Source of the DNA: Roseimaritima ulvae
GTDB lineage: Bacteria > Planctomycetota > Planctomycetia > Pirellulales > Pirellulaceae
Direction of reading: 5' to 3'
Length of the DNA: 64,000 nucleotides
NCBI RefSeq assembly: GCF_008065135.1
Contig: NZ_CP042914.1
Location: 5,747,404 to 5,811,403, forward strand
In this document: piece after piece, positions 51,498 through 61,058 of the stretch
Layout: each line of letters begins with the position of its first letter
How positions within the stretch are numbered: the first letter of the stretch is position 1
Translations under genes and position numbers: made by a program
The notes under the pieces: generated by a model
Databases searched by the model: none
What the model was told of the DNA's origin: nothing
The model's input: the letters and a program-made list of their open reading frames with translations, nothing else

Positions 51498-53267
51498 ATG
51501 ATCATTCCTCTCAAACAGCCCGCGCCCTCCCGCGAAGCGGTGGGCGAGATCCCCGTCAAAGCCGGATCGAGTTGGTTCGCCGACGACGACTTGGTACCTC
51601 GGGAATTTGCCACGCTGGACGTCAAGGGCGTCTCGATTCGCTCCATCCCCATCCGACTCAAACCGCTGGCGGTCCGCACCACGGGGTTCCAATTTCCCGA
51701 ATCCCCGGCCTGGCAGCTGCCGGCGAACAAACCGGACGGCGAAGCGGCTCAGCCCAAACCGAAAAAGAAACCGAAACAGAAACCGGCCGGCGAGCGTTCG
51801 CAGAAACAGACGCGGATGAAACCGCCAGCCGATATCGTCAAACTGCAAGACCGCCTGTACTACCTGCTGCAGCCTCCGCTGGAACAATTGGTAGGCAGCG
51901 GACAGTTGAACTTTCCCTTCAAGCCGTTCCCCTATCAGTTGGACGGGATCGCTTTTCTGTTTCCCCGTTACGCCGCCGTCCTGGCCGACGAAATGGGACT
52001 GGGCAAAACGATGCAGGCGATCAGCACGATTCGGATGCTGCTGTGCAGCGGCGAGTGCCGCAACATCCTGCTGATCTGCCCCAAGCCGCTGGTTACCAAC
52101 TGGCTTCGCGAATTTAGCGTCTGGGCGCCGGAGGTGCCGATCGCGGCCATCGAAGGCAACGCGACCAAACGTGCCTGGCAATGGCGCAGCGGCGAAGTGC
52201 CCGTTAAAGTCGCCAACTATGAACTGCTGATGCGCGACCGCGACGTGGTGCTCGGCGAAGATGTGCATTTTGACTTGGTTGTGCTGGACGAAGCCCAACG
52301 GATCAAGAACCAAAGCAGCACGACCAGCCAAATCGTGCGCTCGATCTCACGCACCCGCTCCTGGGCCCTGACCGGCACGCCGGTCGAAAACAGCCAAGAC
52401 GACTTGGTGGGAATCTTTGAATTCCTCTCGCCCGGTTACCTGCACCGCGACATGAAGGCCGCCTGCCTGGGCAAAGCCACTCGCGACTATATCCTGCGGC
52501 GGACCAAGGACCTGGTGATGACCGACATGCCGCCGCGACTGTACCGCGACGCCGACCTGGAACTGACGCCCCAACAATGGGCCAGCTATGAAAAGGCCGA
52601 AAACGAAGGCGTGATCCGCTTGGAAGAGATGGAAACCGACCTGACCATCCAGCACGTCTTCGAACTCGTCCTGCGACTTAAACAGATCTGCAACTTCGAC
52701 CCCGTCACCGGCAGCAGCGCCAAACTGGAACGGTTGGTCGCCGACATGGAAGAGGTCGCCGCCAGCGGTCAGAAGGCGATCGTGTTTAGCCAATGGGTCA
52801 ACAGCATCGACAAAATGCGCGAGGCCTTGGCGCCCTTTGGACCGCTGGAATACCACGGACGTGTTCCGCATTCGCAACGCGACGCGGTGATCGATCAATT
52901 TAAGAACGATCCCAGCAAAAAGGTCATTCTGATGAGCTACGGAGCGGGCAGCGTGGGGTTGAACCTGCAGTTCTGCCGCTACGTGTTCCTGTTCGACCGC
53001 TGGTGGAACCCGGCCATCGAAGACCAAGCCATCAATCGAGCCCATCGCATCGGGGTCAAAGGCGCCGTCACGATCACGCGGATGCTGGCCCTGAACACCA
53101 TCGAACAACGCATCGCCAGTGTGCTGGATCAAAAGCGAGAGTTGTTCGAAACCATCTTCGCCGAAACCGGCGGCGGGGGCAGCAGCAGCGGAGGCGGCAT
53201 GACCCGCGACGAAATCTTCGGACTGTTCGACCTCCGCTGCCCCCAAGGCAAAATTAGCGCGGCATGA
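51498..53267 (+). CDS. SNF2-family DNA helicase/translocase
   Basis: 589 aa. A helical and basic N-terminal region (to about 130, with a Lys/Pro-rich segment) is followed by helicase core domain 1 with Walker A DEMGLGKT (164-171) and DEAQ (264-267), and domain 2 with SYGAGSVGLNLQFCRYVFLFDRWWNP and the QAINRAHRIG motif VI. SNF2 proteins translocate on double-stranded DNA. No chromatin-type or SWIM accessory domain is seen. Start ATG 51498; the longer in-frame extension reads through family A repeats. Confidence 0.92.
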   Translation: MIIPLKQPAPSREAVGEIPVKAGSSWFADDDLVPREFATLDVKGVSIRSIPIRLKPLAVRTTGFQFPESPAWQLPANKPDGEAAQPKPKKKPKQKPAGERSQKQTRMKPPADIVKLQDRLYYLLQPPLEQLVGSGQLNFPFKPFPYQLDGIAFLFPRYAAVLADEMGLGKTMQAISTIRMLLCSGECRNILLICPKPLVTNWLREFSVWAPEVPIAAIEGNATKRAWQWRSGEVPVKVANYELLMRDRDVVLGEDVHFDLVVLDEAQRIKNQSSTTSQIVRSISRTRSWALTGTPVENSQDDLVGIFEFLSPGYLHRDMKAACLGKATRDYILRRTKDLVMTDMPPRLYRDADLELTPQQWASYEKAENEGVIRLEEMETDLTIQHVFELVLRLKQICNFDPVTGSSAKLERLVADMEEVAASGQKAIVFSQWVNSIDKMREALAPFGPLEYHGRVPHSQRDAVIDQFKNDPSKKVILMSYGAGSVGLNLQFCRYVFLFDRWWNPAIEDQAINRAHRIGVKGAVTITRMLALNTIEQRIASVLDQKRELFETIFAETGGGGSSSGGGMTRDEIFGLFDLRCPQGKISAA

Positions 53268-53276
53268 TAATTTGTT

Positions 53277-53392
53277 TGTAGCTACCGTCGCCAGACGGTG
53301 GATCGGCGCGCCCACGCCCCCGTCCACGCTCTGGCGAGCGTAGCTACGAAAAAATGGGACGCTGTCCCCACGCTCTGGCGAGCGTAGCTACG
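53277..53392. repeat. Cluster of three family A hairpin elements between convergent genes
   Basis: Forward 53277-53301 (ACCGTC) after the SNF2 gene; reverse 53324-53348 and 53368-53392 (ACGCTC), the last of which touches the stop codon of the dehydrogenase gene on the minus strand. Confidence 0.93.
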
Positions 53393-56300
53393 TTACTTCC
53401 CGTAGACGCGTTTCTCCTTCGGATTGCCGCCGCTCATCAAATACGCCAGCAGGTCCCGAACCTCTTCCTTGTTCAAGCCGTCGATCAAACCGGTCGGCAT
53501 CTGGCTCGTCGGCGAAGGACTGATCTCCTCGATGCTGTCGGCGTCCAAGCGAATCGGTTCGGCTTTGGCGTCCGCCGGATAAATCACTACCTGCCCATCG
53601 GCTTCGCTGACCAAACCGGTATACGCCCGGCCGTCATCGGTCAGCACCACCGAAGACTGATACTGATCGGAAACCACCTTGCTCGGTTCGATAATGTGTT
53701 CGACCACATAGCGAACATCGAACTTGTTGCGGACGCTGGTCAAATCCGGACCGATATTGCCGCCCAGCCCGTTGAAGCGATGGCAGTTGCCGCAACTGGC
53801 CGCAAAATACAAGCTGCGTCCGCGTTCGTAACTGGCTTGCCGGAAACCGTGTGCGGATTGCCGAATCGCTTCGTCAGCGGTCCATTTTTGTCTGGGACCG
53901 ACGATCGGTTGGATTTCGAAATCGGGCACCGGATCAAAGGTTTCACCCGTGATATCCGCCACCGCCAATCGCTCGGCGTCGCTGCAGTTGCCCAAAGCCT
54001 CCTCGCGGATGTTGGTCAGGAAGCCCGGGAAACTGGCGCCCCCGGATCCCTTGGCCGCCGCATTAAGAAACTCGAAGTACTGCCGCCGCAACTCGATCGT
54101 CCAACCGTTGCGAAGCTCTTTTAACATCAAGGCGTAGCCGATCTCTTGCGCGGGCGGATGGTTGTCTAAGACACGCTGCACGGTGCCGCCATAGCCGCGG
54201 TTGCGACTGGCCAGTTCCGACCAATCGGGGATTTCCGGCGGCTGCCGATCGGCGATCATCTGCATGGTTTTTTCCACGATGTTGGGCGCTTCCAAATACA
54301 CCAGCACGCGGACCAGTTCGGTGTTAATGTCGGCATCGTCGGCGGGCAGCAGGGGATCCAGGCGAGCGATGATTTGCTGCCGCGTCGTCTCATCCGGTCG
54401 TCCCAAACGAATGAACGTCAGCGCGTAGGCTCGCAGTAATCCCAGCGTCTGCGAAACCGTTAGTTTGGCCGGATCCAATTCCAACAAGCCGGTCAGCAGA
54501 CCGCGCTGATGCCGTTCGTTACCCATCCGGGCCAGAGCTACCGAAGCGGTGATACGGGCCTGCGGGTCATTTTCCAGCACCGCCCGCTGGGCCCATTGTT
54601 CGACCGGTTGCGATTCGATGGCCACGCGGGCGGCGTGACGCAGAAAACGGTCGGGGCTGCTGAGGTAAGGCCAGGCCGCATCGACCGCGGCAGGGTCTTC
54701 GACACCGTGGTACTGTTCCAGTTGTTGCCTTGCCTGACGAGCGGTTCGTACGTCGTCAGATAAATCTCGCGACGGCTGCGAAACATCGGAGTTGGTGTAG
54801 CGCACGCGGTACAGCCCCGACTGCGCACCGCGTCCACCGACGGTGAAATACAAATTCCCGTCGGCTGCCACCACGGCATCGGTCACGGGCAGAGGCACGC
54901 CGGTCACAAAAGGCTCGCTGCGACCGCGGTAGCCGGCACCATCCGGTGTCAGATGGATGGCGTAAATGGTTCCAAACGTCCAGTCCAAGGCGAAGATCGC
55001 GTCTTGATATTCGGCCGGGAACTTGGCTCCGATCCCCGAAGCCACGCCGGTGGGCGAGCCCGGTCCGATTTCCACGACCGGCGGCAAACTGTCTTCGTAG
55101 TAGGTCGGAAATTTGCCGGTTCCGCTGCGCCAGCCGTAGTCGCCGCCGCTGACAACGTGGCAAATCCGCGTGGGTCGGTACCAGGGTGTGCCCAGGTCCC
55201 ATTCCATATCGGCATCGTAGGTGAAAATGTCGCCGTGGGCGTTCAAAGCGATGTCGTACTGATTGCGGAAGCCGATACAGATCAATTCTTGCTGCAGCGT
55301 TTCAGGATTTAATCGCGTGACCCAACCGCCCGGCGCCAGTTTGCCTCGGGCGTGCCCATTGGCGTCCCACATCCGCGGCAACAGTTGATCTTCCTGCCAG
55401 GATTGCACACGAGCGCGAGCGACCTCATGCAGCGGCGCGTGATTGCCGCCGTCCATCAGCACGGCCTTTCCGTCCGCCGACAAAATCACGGCGTGGTTAC
55501 CGTGCTCGCCGCCACCGGTTTGACTGGGAATTTCTTCGCTGTGATCCAGCACGCCGTCGCCGTTAGTATCGCTAACCCGGTACAGATGGCCGCCATTGCG
55601 ATGGAACCACAGACTGTCAAAGGCCCACAACAATCCTTGAGCGCCGGACAGGGTGCCCTTGCCATCGGGATGTGGCACCGGCATTGCTTTGACCGTCGCC
55701 TGCGGCCCCTGGTCGGTTTCTTGGACGCTGATCGAGAACAGTCCCTTGCCGGCCTGGTCCGAGGCCAACAGCGTTCCATCGGGACCGTTGGCAAGCGATA
55801 CCCAAGACCCCTGTTCGTTTTTTGGAACCGTATAGATCAGGTCCACCGCAAAGCCATCAGGCACATTTAAATCATCCGGATCGGTAACTTGGCCGGGCCC
55901 CGCGCCGCTGCCCGAATAACCGGGCAATCCCCATGGTCCGCGTCCCAGCGGCTCGATGGCATGAGCCGTCTCTTTCCACGCCGAGGCGTCGAAGTCCACG
56001 CTCTGCCAGCCTTCTCCCGGCGCCTGCGTCGACACCGCCCAGGATTCATCGGAAATCCGCGTCACGGAATTGGCTTGGTCAGGATTAACGCTCAACTTGA
56101 ACACCATCGCCGCGATGCCGCCTTCGTTTTGCCCCGCCACGGCGATCACGTTCTTGCCCGCTTGTAAATATTTCGCAGCATCGATCGCCACCGGTTCCGC
56201 CCAATTAGAACTGGCCCCCACCTGTTTGCCATTGATCCACAACGTCATGCGGTTGTCACAACTGCAGTACAACGGCGCCGACTTCACCGCTCCAGCGACG

Positions 56301-56479
56301 TCGAGCGAAGACCGCAGGTAGATCTTTTGATTGCTAACGTGGTTCTTCTGACTCCAAATCCACTTCGGCACGGGCTTGCTGGTCAGCCATTTTTTGCTGG
56401 GCGGGGATTGAGCCGAAAGGGACGAGGCGAACAACATCGCCGATAGACAAAGCGACAGAGAGAGCAGCATTCGTGTCAT
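53393..56479 (-). CDS. PVC-type membrane-bound dehydrogenase with c-type cytochrome domain
   Basis: 1028 aa. A signal peptide (1-23) is followed by a small jelly-roll or NPCBM-like module (about 60-135: NRMTLWINGKQVG), the dehydrogenase beta-propeller (about 190-580), HEAT-like repeats (about 590-800) and a C-terminal TIGR02603 heme domain with SCGNCHRF near residue 895 and a GPDLTSVRNKF segment. One heme c is expected. This is the intact single-chain form of the architecture that is split over the 11130 and 13571 genes earlier in the window. Start ATG 56479. Substrate unknown. Confidence 0.88.
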   Translation of the reverse strand: MTRMLLSLSLCLSAMLFASSLSAQSPPSKKWLTSKPVPKWIWSQKNHVSNQKIYLRSSLDVAGAVKSAPLYCSCDNRMTLWINGKQVGASSNWAEPVAIDAAKYLQAGKNVIAVAGQNEGGIAAMVFKLSVNPDQANSVTRISDESWAVSTQAPGEGWQSVDFDASAWKETAHAIEPLGRGPWGLPGYSGSGAGPGQVTDPDDLNVPDGFAVDLIYTVPKNEQGSWVSLANGPDGTLLASDQAGKGLFSISVQETDQGPQATVKAMPVPHPDGKGTLSGAQGLLWAFDSLWFHRNGGHLYRVSDTNGDGVLDHSEEIPSQTGGGEHGNHAVILSADGKAVLMDGGNHAPLHEVARARVQSWQEDQLLPRMWDANGHARGKLAPGGWVTRLNPETLQQELICIGFRNQYDIALNAHGDIFTYDADMEWDLGTPWYRPTRICHVVSGGDYGWRSGTGKFPTYYEDSLPPVVEIGPGSPTGVASGIGAKFPAEYQDAIFALDWTFGTIYAIHLTPDGAGYRGRSEPFVTGVPLPVTDAVVAADGNLYFTVGGRGAQSGLYRVRYTNSDVSQPSRDLSDDVRTARQARQQLEQYHGVEDPAAVDAAWPYLSSPDRFLRHAARVAIESQPVEQWAQRAVLENDPQARITASVALARMGNERHQRGLLTGLLELDPAKLTVSQTLGLLRAYALTFIRLGRPDETTRQQIIARLDPLLPADDADINTELVRVLVYLEAPNIVEKTMQMIADRQPPEIPDWSELASRNRGYGGTVQRVLDNHPPAQEIGYALMLKELRNGWTIELRRQYFEFLNAAAKGSGGASFPGFLTNIREEALGNCSDAERLAVADITGETFDPVPDFEIQPIVGPRQKWTADEAIRQSAHGFRQASYERGRSLYFAASCGNCHRFNGLGGNIGPDLTSVRNKFDVRYVVEHIIEPSKVVSDQYQSSVVLTDDGRAYTGLVSEADGQVVIYPADAKAEPIRLDADSIEEISPSPTSQMPTGLIDGLNKEEVRDLLAYLMSGGNPKEKRVYGK

Positions 56480-56506
56480 AGCAGGGCAGGTAAAACGAGG
56501 AGGGAA

Positions 56507-56632
56507 ACGTAGCCTAGCTGGACAACGCCACTTATTCGTAGCTACGCTCGCCAGAGCGTGGATAACGCCCCTAGATCCACCTTCTGGCGAAGGTAGCTAC
56601 GAAGAGCCTGTGGCGTTGTCCAACGAGGCTAG
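56507..56632. repeat. Composite nested palindrome with two family A elements
   Basis: Outer inverted arms GGACAACGCCAC (56520-56531) and GTGGCGTTGTCC (56609-56620) enclose a forward family A copy (56537-56561, ACGCTC) and a reverse copy (56577-56601, ACCTTC type). The arms extend to CCTAGC/GAGGCTAG on the outside. It lies between the spoVG 3' end and the start of the dehydrogenase. Confidence 0.85.
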
Positions 56633-56653
56633 CCAAAACAGGGGAGCCTATTG

Positions 56654-57241
56654 TTACAGAATGCCGGCGCCAAAACTATCGTCTTCGTCTTCTTTGGACT
56701 GCAGAGCATCGGCGTCGCGGCGGCGCTCTTGGAAATGTGGCTTGGGCGGCGCCGGCTTGGACGAGGACGCCGTCGGCTTGTCCGCAGCGGCGTCTTTCTC
56801 GGCGACGTCGGGCAGCAACACATTCGAGTCTTCGAAGTCGTCGTCGTAGCGCGAGCGATAGCCGGGTTGTCCGGCGCGGCTCAGTTCCGCGTGCAGCTCT
56901 TCGATAACGGCTGCTTGAATCATCTCGCGGCACTCGCTGTTGATCGGATGCGCGACGTCGGCGTACAGTTTTTGAGGTGAATCCAAGTCGCCGCTCTGAT
57001 CGCGTCGAAACTTCGACCCACACTGATTGCAGTAGGCCGCCCGCAGATGGTTTTTGTAGCCACAACGGTAGCAATGGCTGGTCAGCTTACGACTGGGCAT
57101 GGCTACAAACGGCCCGTTCGCTCCGTCGATAATTTTTAAGTCTCGGACCACAAAACAATGGTCGAAGGTAATCGAACAGAACGCTCTCAGGCGGTCCTCC
57201 GAATCCTCCATTAACTTGATGCGTACTTCGGTGATTTCCAC
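56654..57241 (-). CDS. spoVG: SpoVG-like RNA/DNA-binding regulator with an inserted zinc ribbon
   Basis: 195 aa. Residues 1-52 ([38 protein letters not shown]) and 94-120 ([19 protein letters not shown]) match the two halves of the ~97-aa SpoVG fold. Between them is a ~40-residue insertion carrying C57, C60, C71 and C74 (CYRC...CNQC), a zinc-ribbon pattern. A further 70-residue charged, Pro/Ser-rich tail follows. SpoVG is a site-specific nucleic-acid-binding regulator in Firmicutes. Start GTG at 57241 after GGGAGG. It follows ispE by 58 bp, the same neighbourhood as in Bacillus. Confidence 0.85.
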   Translation of the reverse strand: MEITEVRIKLMEDSEDRLRAFCSITFDHCFVVRDLKIIDGANGPFVAMPSRKLTSHCYRCGYKNHLRAAYCNQCGSKFRRDQSGDLDSPQKLYADVAHPINSECREMIQAAVIEELHAELSRAGQPGYRSRYDDDFEDSNVLLPDVAEKDAAADKPTASSSKPAPPKPHFQERRRDADALQSKEDEDDSFGAGIL

Positions 57242-57299
57242 TCTCCGACCCTCCCTAACCGGTTGCTTACGATCGATGTCATCAAACCTGCAACTTCCG

Positions 57300-58262
57300 T
57301 TACTGTAGCGGACTTGGAAGCGGCAATGGGGAGACAAAAAAGGAAACTTGAAATCCACGCGCCGCCAACCGCGATACGCTGCGAATCGCATGCCGCTTGG
57401 AACGCGCCATCGCGAAACACGCCGACCCACTGCCGGTTAATTGACATCCGTTCAAGTCCAAGGCTCGCATCGCCGCCAACAGACGATCGATCCAAGGCGA
57501 CAACTGACGTGCCGGCGCGGCCAAGCGGTTAAAGAAGTGCTGCGTCATCAAGCCCGCATCTCCGGCCGCCATGGCCGCCCTCAAGGGCTCTGAGGCCTGG
57601 GGCTCTGGGGGGACCTGGCAAGCCGCATAAACGGCGGCGGTCGAAAGTGATTGCGGCGGGAAGGCGACCACAAAAGGATTCATTCCCGACAGCTCAATAG
57701 CCCGCAGTTGCTCGCCGCGGCCGGTCGCTAGGGCGGCCCGCGAGGGGCTGGCAGGCAGGCCCGCGGGCGTGCGCGTCGCGCCCAGAAAAAAAGGCACATC
57801 GCTGCCCAGCTGAGCTCCCACCGACCATAGCAGCGGATCGTGAAGGGGGACGTCGCAGAGCCGAGCGACGGCGCGTAACACGGACGCCGCGTTGCTGCTC
57901 GCCCCGCCCATACCGGCTCCGGCGGGGATCGTTTTTTCCAGCTGGATGTCAAATCCGCAATCGCTGCCGATGGCCTCACGCAGGCGATCGGCGGCTTGGT
58001 AGGCCAGGTTGCCGGCTCCCTGCGGGATCTGCAAAACCGAGGCATCCAAGCCCGGCAAACGCTGCTGCCAGACGGCCATCGAGGGCGCCCACCTTGCCAC
58101 TACGCGGATTTTGGAATCCTCCCGTCGCCGCACCTCGACGCGGTCATAGCGATTGACGGCCACCATCACCGTTTCCAACTCGTGATAGCCATCGTCGCGA
58201 CGGGCATGCAACTCCAAAAACAGATTCAACTTGGCCGGTGAATAGGTGGTAACGGCTTGCAT
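57300..58262 (-). CDS. ispE: 4-diphosphocytidyl-2-C-methyl-D-erythritol kinase
   Basis: 320 aa GHMP kinase of the MEP isoprenoid pathway. [24 protein letters not shown] is the family N-terminus (K11); [16 protein letters not shown] (112-127) is the ATP loop; D155 in GSDVPFF is the expected catalytic Asp. Somewhat longer than the 283-aa E. coli protein because of a longer C-terminal tail. Start ATG 58262; divergent from flgF. Confidence 0.95.
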   Translation of the reverse strand: MQAVTTYSPAKLNLFLELHARRDDGYHELETVMVAVNRYDRVEVRRREDSKIRVVARWAPSMAVWQQRLPGLDASVLQIPQGAGNLAYQAADRLREAIGSDCGFDIQLEKTIPAGAGMGGASSNAASVLRAVARLCDVPLHDPLLWSVGAQLGSDVPFFLGATRTPAGLPASPSRAALATGRGEQLRAIELSGMNPFVVAFPPQSLSTAAVYAACQVPPEPQASEPLRAAMAAGDAGLMTQHFFNRLAAPARQLSPWIDRLLAAMRALDLNGCQLTGSGSACFAMARSKRHAIRSVSRLAARGFQVSFFVSPLPLPSPLQ

Positions 58263-58345
58263 CTGCTCTTGCTCCGGGTGCCTGAGGCTTGCTATGGAAG
58301 GATTGGTCGAAATCGGGGGGATTCCGTTTTCTGACGAGGATTGCG

Positions 58346-59098
58346 ATGCCCTACGGCGTCTACGTATCAGCGGCTGGCGCCAATGCGCAAAATCACCGCT
58401 TGCAAGTATTGAGCAACAATTTGGCCAATGTGGAAACCCCTGGCTACCGTCCGCAACAGGCCGTCCTACAAGCCCGGTTCGCCGAGTTGATCGAATCCGG
58501 CGAGGTGCCTCCCGGTTTGGGCGGCGCCGACGACGTCGGCGGTGGGGTCACCATTCAAGCCGCTCAAACCCAATTCGCCGTGGGCCCGATTCGCCAAACG
58601 GGCAACGAAACCGATTTCGCCATCAATGACGCCCAATCCTTTTTTGTCACCGAACAAGATGGCGAACAGGTGCTCACCCGAGCGGGCAATTTCACTTTCG
58701 ATAGCAGCGGCTTCCTGACCAACAGCAGCGGCCAAAACGTTCTCAATCCCGCCGGTCGCCCGATCCAAATCAATCCCAATCTGCCCTACCGCGTGCTTGA
58801 CGGCGGCCGCATCGAACAGGCCGGAGAAGAACAGCTGCTGATGATCGCCCGCCCCAAATCGCTGGGCGACCTGGCCCACTTGGGAGGCAATCAATTTAAG
58901 CCGCTGGCGGAATTTGACCTTGCCGACGGCACCCAACGTCCCGTAGTCAGCGGGTACCTGGAACAGTCCGGCGTCAAGCCCACGACCGCCATGATGGAAT
59001 TGATTGAAGCCTCACGAGCCTACGAGGCCAACGTCAAGATGATTCAGAACCAAGACCACATGATGGGGCAACTGACGACTCGTTTGTTGCAACGATAA
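58346..59098 (+). CDS. flgF: Flagellar basal-body rod protein FlgF-like
   Basis: 250 aa. N-terminus MPYGVYVSAAGANAQNHRLQVLSNNLANVETPGY has the flagellar rod/hook signature, and the C-terminal segment GVKPTTAMMELIEASRAYEANVKMIQNQD is the conserved partner helix. The length and its place before flgG support FlgF (proximal rod). The ATG at 58346 follows GAGGA. First gene of a seven-gene rightward flagellar cluster. Confidence 0.9.
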   Translation: MPYGVYVSAAGANAQNHRLQVLSNNLANVETPGYRPQQAVLQARFAELIESGEVPPGLGGADDVGGGVTIQAAQTQFAVGPIRQTGNETDFAINDAQSFFVTEQDGEQVLTRAGNFTFDSSGFLTNSSGQNVLNPAGRPIQINPNLPYRVLDGGRIEQAGEEQLLMIARPKSLGDLAHLGGNQFKPLAEFDLADGTQRPVVSGYLEQSGVKPTTAMMELIEASRAYEANVKMIQNQDHMMGQLTTRLLQR

Positions 59099-59117
59099 TA
59101 TTTTTAAGGATTAGACC

Positions 59118-59924
59118 ATGAGCGTCCAAACGTTGTACACCGCCGCGACCGGCATGGATGCAATGGAAACCAAGTTGGATGTGATCGCCAATAATTTGGC
59201 GAACATCAATACTACGGGTTTCAAAAAAGACCGCGCCAACTTCGAGGACCTGCTGTACCGCGCGGAAGTCTATCCCGGAGCCCTCGATGCGACCCAAAAC
59301 CCCACCGCCGTGGGCACTCAAGTCGGCCTTGGCGTGCGCGTCACCAGCACCCAAACCGACCAACGACAGGGCACCTTGCAACCGACCGGGCGTGAACTGG
59401 ACATCGCCATCGAAGGCAAAGGCTACCTGCCGGTGACGGATCCCAGCACACAAACCACCCTGTACACCCGTGCCGGTAACCTGGACATCAACGCCAACGG
59501 ACAACTGGTGATCGGCTCCGCGCAAACCGGCCGACTGCTCGAACCAGCGCTGACGATTCCCGACGAGGCCACCAGCGTGGTGATCAACCCCAGCGGCGTG
59601 GTCATGGTCCAACTGCCCGATCAGGTCGAACTATCGCAAGTCGGCCAGTTACAGCTGGCTCAGTTTGTCAATCCCGACGGACTGCTGAAGGTGGGCGAAA
59701 ACATGTATCAGCAAACCGATGCCTCCGGACAACCTCAACTGGGCAACCCCGGCGACACCGGCAGCGGCATCCTTCGTCAGGGCAACCTGGAAGCCAGCAA
59801 CGTCGAACCGGTGCAGGAGCTGATCGATTTGATCACCACCCAGCGAGCGTTTGAGTTGAACAGTCAAGCCGTGCAGGCGGGCGATCAGATGATGCAAACC
59901 ATCTCCAACCTGCGTCGCTTCTAA
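59118..59924 (+). CDS. flgG: Flagellar distal rod protein FlgG
   Basis: 268 aa, near the usual 260. N-terminus MSVQTLYTAATGMDAMETKLDVIANNLANINTTGFKKDR and C-terminus SNVEPVQELIDLITTQRAFELNSQAVQAGDQMMQT match FlgG closely. Nineteen bp after flgF, with AAGGA upstream. Forms the distal rod through the outer rings. Confidence 0.97.
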   Translation: MSVQTLYTAATGMDAMETKLDVIANNLANINTTGFKKDRANFEDLLYRAEVYPGALDATQNPTAVGTQVGLGVRVTSTQTDQRQGTLQPTGRELDIAIEGKGYLPVTDPSTQTTLYTRAGNLDINANGQLVIGSAQTGRLLEPALTIPDEATSVVINPSGVVMVQLPDQVELSQVGQLQLAQFVNPDGLLKVGENMYQQTDASGQPQLGNPGDTGSGILRQGNLEASNVEPVQELIDLITTQRAFELNSQAVQAGDQMMQTISNLRRF

Positions 59925-59972
59925 CCCCCGCCCTGTGTTAGTGCCCTCCCGTCCACCGTTGGAAACCGCTTG

Positions 59973-60872
59973 ATGCTGCTGCGTCTCCTGATCATCGCCC
60001 TCACCTGCGCGGGCCTCCGCACCGCCCTCGCGCAGCCCGCTGCGCCGCCGATGTGGACGCTGCAAGCTCTGGGACAGGTCACGGTCGAAACCTCCGTGGT
60101 CCGCCTTCGTGACGTGGTCAAACCCAACGCCGTGCCGCCGGCCCAATGGGAGCGGCTGGGACGCTTGGTGGTCGCTTTGGTCCCGCCCGATGGCCGCCGG
60201 CTGTCGCTGCAGCGGCAACGCATCGCCGAAGCCTTTGCACGCCGAATCGCTGCCCCGGCCGCCGTTCGCTGGGCCGGCCCCGAAATCATCTTTATCGACT
60301 ACCGGCCGCCGGCCGCCGCCAATCATCGCGTGGCCGCGGCGGGTAACCAGGTTGCCGGACCGCGTCAGACTCGCAAAGTCGCCACCGCGGCGGCCACTCC
60401 CACCGCGTTTGTAACGAACACGCCCCACGCAGCGGAGAGCGCCGAAGCGGCGCAAGCCGAACCGCTGCCCCGCGTGGTGGTGGCCCGTCGCTCGCTGCGC
60501 CGTGGGGACATCGTATCGCCATCGGATTTTCAGCTCGAACCGCTGGCGGAAGGCCGCTCGAGCGAGGGGCTGGTCCTGGACGTCGATGCGATCGTAGGTC
60601 AAGAAGTCAAAACCAGCCTGCTGAAAGGTCGCCCAGTCCGCCGCGACGACCTGGGACCGCCCACGGTGATCCGTCGCGGCGACCTGCTGGAATTAAGTGT
60701 GCTCGGTGGCGGGATTGTGGTTCGCACCAATGCCAAAGCGAGCGAAGAAGGCAGCGTGGGGCAACTGATCCAAGTGGAAACCCAGCAACCGCGACGGCGG
60801 CTGCTGGCTCGTGTCGTCGCCCCCGGTGCCGTGGAAATCCTCACCCGTCCACCTCAAGTGTCCGCGGAGTAA
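59973..60872 (+). CDS. flgA: Flagellar P-ring assembly chaperone FlgA
   Basis: 299 aa. Signal peptide (about 1-20). The SAF-type/FlgA domain in the C-terminal half has RVVVARRSLRRGDIVSPSDF, VGQEVKTSLLKGRPV and GDLLELSVLGGGIVVRTNAKASEEG. The N-terminal half is less conserved and Ala/Pro-rich. It helps FlgI polymerise into the P ring. ATG at 59973; a TTG one codon earlier is less likely. Confidence 0.9.
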   Translation: MLLRLLIIALTCAGLRTALAQPAAPPMWTLQALGQVTVETSVVRLRDVVKPNAVPPAQWERLGRLVVALVPPDGRRLSLQRQRIAEAFARRIAAPAAVRWAGPEIIFIDYRPPAAANHRVAAAGNQVAGPRQTRKVATAAATPTAFVTNTPHAAESAEAAQAEPLPRVVVARRSLRRGDIVSPSDFQLEPLAEGRSSEGLVLDVDAIVGQEVKTSLLKGRPVRRDDLGPPTVIRRGDLLELSVLGGGIVVRTNAKASEEGSVGQLIQVETQQPRRRLLARVVAPGAVEILTRPPQVSAE

Positions 60873-60917
60873 CCGACCATGCCTGCCATTGCCCAACGTC
60901 GCAACGACGGGAGTCCC

Positions 60918-60981
60918 CGTAGCTACGCTCGCCAGAGCGTGGGGACCGCGCAAAAACCACCGTCTGGCGACGGTAGCTACG
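60918..60981. repeat. Family A hairpin pair between flgA and flgH
   Basis: Forward 60918-60942 (ACGCTC) and reverse 60957-60981 (ACCGTC). The longest open flgH frame starts before them (60879) and would include both, but the likely signal peptide begins after them. Confidence 0.9.
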
Positions 60982-61058
60982 ATGCGCTCCGGTATCATTA
61001 CGATGCGTTCCGAAATCCATTCGGTGCGCGTCGCTGTCGATACGATGAGCGCTGGGGC

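Noticed and set aside
58263-58345. sigma54-type promoter before flgF
   Set aside because: GG and GC dinucleotides are present but the spacing is 12 rather than 10 bases, so the match is too weak.
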